This document shows positions 60,191-64,000 of a stretch of DNA of 64,000 bases, in pieces; positions within the stretch are counted from its first letter, which is position 1, and the number at the start of each line of letters is the position of its first letter. The stretch comes from JAHBVH01 sp034432375 (GTDB lineage Bacteria; Chloroflexota; Anaerolineae; Caldilineales; Caldilineaceae), in NCBI GenBank assembly GCA_034432375.1, contig DAOUCA010000103.1, positions 191,447-255,446 on the forward strand. Reading direction: 5' to 3'. A model generated the notes under the pieces. It did not search any database and was not told the DNA's origin. It worked only from the letters and a program-made list of their open reading frames with translations. The position numbers were made by a program, and so were the translations under genes.

Positions 60191-60358
60191 GAGATTCACC
60201 TCAGGGTCTGCGTGTTGTCCATCGCGTCTATGTTGCGCAGAGTGTAGCACAATCCTATTGGAGAAACATCAGTAAAAGTCAGTAGGCTGGCGCGTAAACA
60301 ATTTGTTTGTAACGCGGTAGTGGGAAAGAAAGCACTGGGTATCGTGAGGATACAAACG

Positions 60359-61195
60359 TTACTGGATGCGTAAGCGGAAAACAATTTCGGTGGTAAAGGG
60401 GAAAGAGTCCACGAGCCAACGTTGTTGGTCGACCGTACTCAATAGGTCGGCAAAATGGTGACCATAGGTGTCTACCATGCCCTTGTTACGCCCGCCCAGG
60501 CTCTGTGCAGGGAAGGAGACAAAGATTGTTTTGGCATTAATGCCAGTCAACAACCGCGATCCGATGGTGCGATCTACCTGCTCCAGACAAGGAATTGTCT
60601 TTAAGAGGAAGGCGACATCAACCGGCTGGTGGGGAACTCCTTGCAAGAGATCACAAACGACAGCCTCACCGGTCACCCCCAACAGAGGCAGCGCTTGTTG
60701 CAAAAAAGTCATCTGCTCGCTGTTGACATCACAGGCGGTGTAGCCTATATCCGCCGGCAGATCCATCCAGGGAATGGTTAACGGATTGAGTCCACATGCC
60801 AAATCCAAGATTGACTGGATCGGCGGTAGTCCAGCAAAGAGGATCGAATAGAAGTTACGCAAGATTGGCAGTCGCTCACGCGTCGATGCATGGTAGGCCA
60901 TAAGGGTGCGACAAGTGGTGTGGAGCAGTTTTTTGTCGGGGGTCTCATCTTCTTGGCTGGCCATACGCAGAAGCGCTAACCACTCATCATAATCTGGTTT
61001 GCCCTGCCAATAGGCACCAGTGACCTGGTGGAGTTTGTTTTTGGTCGCTTTCACCGCGGCTTTGAGGTTATTACGTTTGGTAAGTTCTTGGCGGCCAATG
61101 AGGCGGACGAGTTCGGGCGCAATCTCACGATATTTTGCGCCGGTGAGAACGATTTCGGTAAGTTGGATAAGGGTGTCATCGTCCTTGTCTGCCAT
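60359..61195 (-). CDS. 16S rRNA m7G1405 methyltransferase homologue (Arm/Rmt/FmrO family)
   Basis: 278 residues. Landmarks shared with aminoglycoside-resistance methyltransferases: GAKYREIAPELVRLI near 19-33, KATKNKLHQVTGAYW near 49-63, YHASTRERLP (101-110), AdoMet motif DLACGLNPL (131-139), LLKTIPCLEQ, and SFPAQSLGGRNKGM (227-240), ending in TEIVFRLRI. This order and wording match RmtB/ArmA-type enzymes very closely. Such enzymes methylate G1405 and block 4,6-disubstituted deoxystreptamine aminoglycosides. Chromosomal, AAAGG ribosome site, own gene; resistance or rRNA housekeeping cannot be decided by eye. Confidence 0.88.
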   Translation of the reverse strand: MADKDDDTLIQLTEIVLTGAKYREIAPELVRLIGRQELTKRNNLKAAVKATKNKLHQVTGAYWQGKPDYDEWLALLRMASQEDETPDKKLLHTTCRTLMAYHASTRERLPILRNFYSILFAGLPPIQSILDLACGLNPLTIPWMDLPADIGYTACDVNSEQMTFLQQALPLLGVTGEAVVCDLLQGVPHQPVDVAFLLKTIPCLEQVDRTIGSRLLTGINAKTIFVSFPAQSLGGRNKGMVDTYGHHFADLLSTVDQQRWLVDSFPFTTEIVFRLRIQ

Positions 61196-61456
61196 AGAGT
61201 ACCTTTGAAAATTGTCTCATTGTTAGTTGATGGTTGCGTAGTATCACTTCCCGAATCATCTATGCAACCAAAGCAGCCGCCACTCTGCCCGCAGACCCTT
61301 AGTAAAACCGAAAAATCACAAAGGGGTCAGAGGCCTTTGTAATTGTAACCTGTAACATCCTAGTATACAACAGCCTAAATAATTCCATAGGAGAGTGAGA
61401 TGGTAAGACAGTCACCGTCCCACTGTCCATTATTGCTCTATTTACGCTGCGTGGGA

Positions 61457-62722
61457 CTAGGCTTCGCGCAGCGCCAGCAGCACGCGACCGAGAGTGGGTC
61501 GTTGTCCATAAATCAACAAGCCCAATCGAAAAACCTTGCCACCGACCCAGATCGCCAGCGCAATCATGGCGAGCAACACACTAAGGCTAACTACAATATC
61601 GATCCACGGTAGAGTGGGCGATAGCGGTAGCCGCAGCAGCATCGCCGTTGGTGCTGTGAGCGGAAACCACGAGAGAATCCGCACCAACAGTGCATTGGGA
61701 TTGTTCAAAAAGATACCACCCAACATAAAAGGGATCACAGCAAAAAAGGTAAAGATGCCGGCCATCTGTTGTGATTCCTGCTGCGAGGTGCCCAGCGCGC
61801 CCACAGATCCCATGAGAAGCGCATACAAGAGGAAGCCGAGCACAAAGTAGAGAATATCAAAGAGCAGAAACTCTGGCCGGGCAAACACAAATTGAAAGAC
61901 GGCAGGGGTAACACCCAAGGCAGTCGTGCCGACGATGCTCAGCAGCAACAGCGAACCAAGCCAGACCGCCAGTTGCGTCAGCCCAAGCGCGCCCAGCCCT
62001 AGCACCTTGCCGGCCAGCAGTTGACGTGCACTGACGGAAGAGAGCAGAATTTCGACGATACGGTCACTTTTGTCGCGCGCCACCCCTTGCAGCAGATAGC
62101 CAGCGGATGTAAAGACCGCAATCCCCAGCAGAATACCAAAGGCATAGCCAAACATGACATTGCCCACAGACGCTGCTTCACTCTCGTCGGCGGCGCCCTG
62201 GCTCTGCAATGAGGTACGGATGGGGGTATAGGGGTCAAGTATACGTTGATATAGCACTGGATCAAGACGGTCGCGCAAAAGATGTGCGCGCAAAAAGCTA
62301 CTCATTTCATCGCGATCCACAGCATTAATCCCGCTAAATCCACCATCACTTTCTGCGCTCACCACGGTGACTTCACCGTTTTCCAGGTATCTATCGGGAA
62401 TCACAACGAGCGCGCCGATCTCCTTTTGGCGCAAAGCGGATTCACCCTTGGCTTCACTTGGCAGCAATCGATAGTGATCTGTATAGGCAGGCAACAGTGG
62501 ATTGATAATGGCGGCCTGATCAACAATGCCAATCGGCTTGGTGGCCGTAGCGGTCCCCGCGAATTGGCGTTCAAAGAAGCCACCAATTGTGCCACTGAAG
62601 AAGGCCCCGCCTAGTAAGATCAAGATGCCGATGAGCGGCATCCCCAAGGTGAAGATTAGAAAGCCGGCCCTTCGGACATTAAAGAGATATTCCCGTTTTG
62701 CAATCACCCACACGTTATTCAT
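61457..62722 (-). CDS. NatB-type ABC-2 permease
   Basis: 421 residues from ATG 62722, overlapping the ATPase gene by 8 bp. One N-terminal span after VIAKREYLFNVRRAGFLIFTLGMPLIGILI, a large extracytoplasmic domain of about 160 residues, then five to six spans (VARDKSDRIVEILLSSVSARQLLAGKVLGLGALGLTQL). This is the NatB/ABC-2 layout of sodium or drug exporters. The 260 bp after its stop contain a GAGAGTGAGATGG/GTAAGACAG short repeat and no gene. Confidence 0.92.
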   Translation of the reverse strand: MNNVWVIAKREYLFNVRRAGFLIFTLGMPLIGILILLGGAFFSGTIGGFFERQFAGTATATKPIGIVDQAAIINPLLPAYTDHYRLLPSEAKGESALRQKEIGALVVIPDRYLENGEVTVVSAESDGGFSGINAVDRDEMSSFLRAHLLRDRLDPVLYQRILDPYTPIRTSLQSQGAADESEAASVGNVMFGYAFGILLGIAVFTSAGYLLQGVARDKSDRIVEILLSSVSARQLLAGKVLGLGALGLTQLAVWLGSLLLLSIVGTTALGVTPAVFQFVFARPEFLLFDILYFVLGFLLYALLMGSVGALGTSQQESQQMAGIFTFFAVIPFMLGGIFLNNPNALLVRILSWFPLTAPTAMLLRLPLSPTLPWIDIVVSLSVLLAMIALAIWVGGKVFRLGLLIYGQRPTLGRVLLALREA

Positions 62723-63677
62723 TCTCTGCCTCACGATTGTGCTCACTTGTGCGCTGACTTCGCCCTTCGATTGGGTTACCTTGGCGTACGATGTTGACAA
62801 AAATTTCGTCAAGTGGTGTATCGGCAACTTCAAAGACCAACACTTCAATCTGTTGCTGCACTAGCTCTTCCAACAGCATTTGTGGACTCATGCCATCTAG
62901 GGTAACCAGGTAATCGTGTTCCCGCGCTTCTACTTTTTGGAGCGCGCCAAGGTGTGCTTGTGCCAAGTCATTAGGCGTGCGCACCCGGACCACATTGGGC
63001 GCATACTCGTGCTTTACATCGGCAAGGGTGCCGTAGAGCAAGCGGCGGCCACGGTTGATCAGCAGAATTCGATCACACAGCTCTTCCACAAGATTCATCT
63101 GATGGGCGCTGAGGACAACACTCTTGCCAGCGGCTTGTTCTTCGCGCATAATTCCTTTGACCAGCGCAACATTCACTGGATCCAACCCCTGAAATGGCTC
63201 GTCGAGGATCAGCACGTCTGGATTATGAACAAGGCTAGCGGCAATCTGTAGCTTCTGTTGCATACCACGGCTCAAACTGTTGACCTTGTCCTTTGCACGA
63301 TCCGCCAACTCTACCCGTTCTAGCCAGCGCTGCGTTTGGCGCTGCGCATCTCGGTGGGATAGACCTTTGAGTTGGGCCAGAAAGATGAGCATTTCACTGA
63401 TGCGCTGTTCCTGGTAAAGACCCCGTTCCTCGGGTAGATAGCCAACGCGATGGAGATTGTGGCCGGGTGGTGCACCAAGAAGATCGATCGCACCACTATC
63501 GGCTTTGAAGATATCCATGATGATGCGGATCGTTGTCGTCTTACCGGCTCCATTGGGGCCGAGCAATCCAAAGATTTCGCCGGGATGAACAGCAAACGAG
63601 AGATCGTCGACTGCGGTAAAATCGCCATAACGTTTGGTCAGATGGTTAACTGCTAAAGTGGTTGTCAAAGTAGTCAT
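62715..63677 (-). CDS. NatA-type ABC exporter ATPase
   Basis: 320 residues. Walker A GPNGAGKTT, signature LSRGMQQKLQIAASL, Walker B LILDEPFQGLDPVN, H-loop SAHQM. The C-terminal extension with PLDEIFVNIV is the usual DUF4162 tail of NatA-like proteins. Pairs with the permease gene directly downstream. The adjacent Rmt-like methyltransferase makes drug export a reasonable, unproved hypothesis. Confidence 0.94.
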   Translation of the reverse strand: MTTLTTTLAVNHLTKRYGDFTAVDDLSFAVHPGEIFGLLGPNGAGKTTTIRIIMDIFKADSGAIDLLGAPPGHNLHRVGYLPEERGLYQEQRISEMLIFLAQLKGLSHRDAQRQTQRWLERVELADRAKDKVNSLSRGMQQKLQIAASLVHNPDVLILDEPFQGLDPVNVALVKGIMREEQAAGKSVVLSAHQMNLVEELCDRILLINRGRRLLYGTLADVKHEYAPNVVRVRTPNDLAQAHLGALQKVEAREHDYLVTLDGMSPQMLLEELVQQQIEVLVFEVADTPLDEIFVNIVRQGNPIEGRSQRTSEHNREAENE

Positions 63678-63924
63678 GTGTCAAATCATTTCCTCTGTCG
63701 TGGCATTCTCCTTCGCCAAGGTATTGTTCACCGATCTACCATTCTAGCCAAATTTTAGGCATCTTCCCAGACATATTGCTGACACAAGGCTGTCATAATA
63801 TCTAGTCAATTGATATATACCCAGGTGGAGCTTGCAGTAATAGGTGCTTACCATCTTCGCCATCTATACTCGTGTCAGAATGAGAAGCGGAGTTTCTATT
63901 GTCAACAAATTAGCCTCGAATGTC

Positions 63925-63944
63925 ATTCCGGCGAAGGCCGGAAT
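63925..63944. repeat. REP-like hairpin ATTCCGGC-GAAG-GCCGGAAT
   Basis: Perfect 8-bp arms, 4-base loop. The sequence recalls a very widespread bacterial repeat (TCATTCCGGCGAAGGCCGGAATCC). The rest of 63678-64000 shows no gene. Confidence 0.6.
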
Positions 63945-64000
63945 CCATCTTCTGTCGAATGGACCCCTGCCAGAGTTTACCCTCACGGAGGTGGGGGCAG

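Overview
The window looks like chromosomal DNA of a member of the phylum Chloroflexota (a filamentous or Caldilinea/Anaerolineae-like lineage is my best guess). The inference rests on moderate GC, a mix of archaeal-type and bacterial-type housekeeping genes (two different prolyl-tRNA synthetases), TatB/TatC next to fatty-acid genes, ABC and PadR-type gene sets typical of the phylum, very many intergenic inverted repeats, and a giant exported repeat protein. No rRNA, tRNA, CRISPR array or prophage was found.

Left part (1-17 kb). A partial retropepsin-like protease with a small partner comes first. A minus-strand run follows: OsmC protein, thioredoxin, bacterial-type ProRS, a BrnT/BrnA-like toxin-antitoxin pair, archaeal-type ProRS. 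A plus-strand long-chain acyl-CoA ligase follows. Next is a minus-strand housekeeping block: yceD-rpmF with a consensus promoter and a strong terminator, then fabD, fabG, nusB, tatB, tatC and a small coiled-coil gene, ending at a perfect 56-bp palindrome. A TM2-like membrane protein, an SDR dehydrogenase and a DEAD-box helicase follow.

Middle part (17-46 kb). A PadR-controlled cluster encodes a split FtsX-type ABC transporter plus DUF5671-like, DUF1990, YndJ-like, unknown membrane and SRPBCC proteins. An AT-richer type II restriction-modification system (NotI-like nuclease plus Dam-class methylase) follows. Then come a sulfatase overlapping a TauE/SafE permease, gatC-gatA behind a promoter/terminator leader, an aminotransferase, HigBA, a leaderless MerR regulator, and gltB-gltD (glutamate synthase). 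A stretch battered by small mobile elements contains a DUF1440 gene inactivated by a MITE. A GH100-like glycosidase, WYL regulator, VOC protein and 3-methyladenine glycosylase follow.

Right part (46-64 kb). A sugar ABC importer (binding protein and two permeases, no ATPase) is followed by a HAS-barrel-like protein, a DUF4160/DUF2442 pair, a type I phosphodiesterase, a DUF433 antitoxin with a broken DUF5615 toxin, and a HerA-type ATPase. Next are a DUF427 protein and a 1292-residue exported repeat protein. The window closes with a chromosomal homologue of the aminoglycoside-resistance 16S rRNA m7G1405 methyltransferases, beside a NatA/NatB-type ABC exporter.

The most distinctive signal is the density and variety of short repeats. 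One MITE family (80-95 bp) has 9-bp target duplications, and removing it restores a reading frame. A second family has nested palindromes and CTCATGTTACG ends. Three stem-loops share the cap GGCTTCGACARGCTCAGCC on unrelated stems. There are also several loci of degenerate 7-8-nt tandem repeats at gene borders. All family names come from motif recognition by eye; no database search was run.
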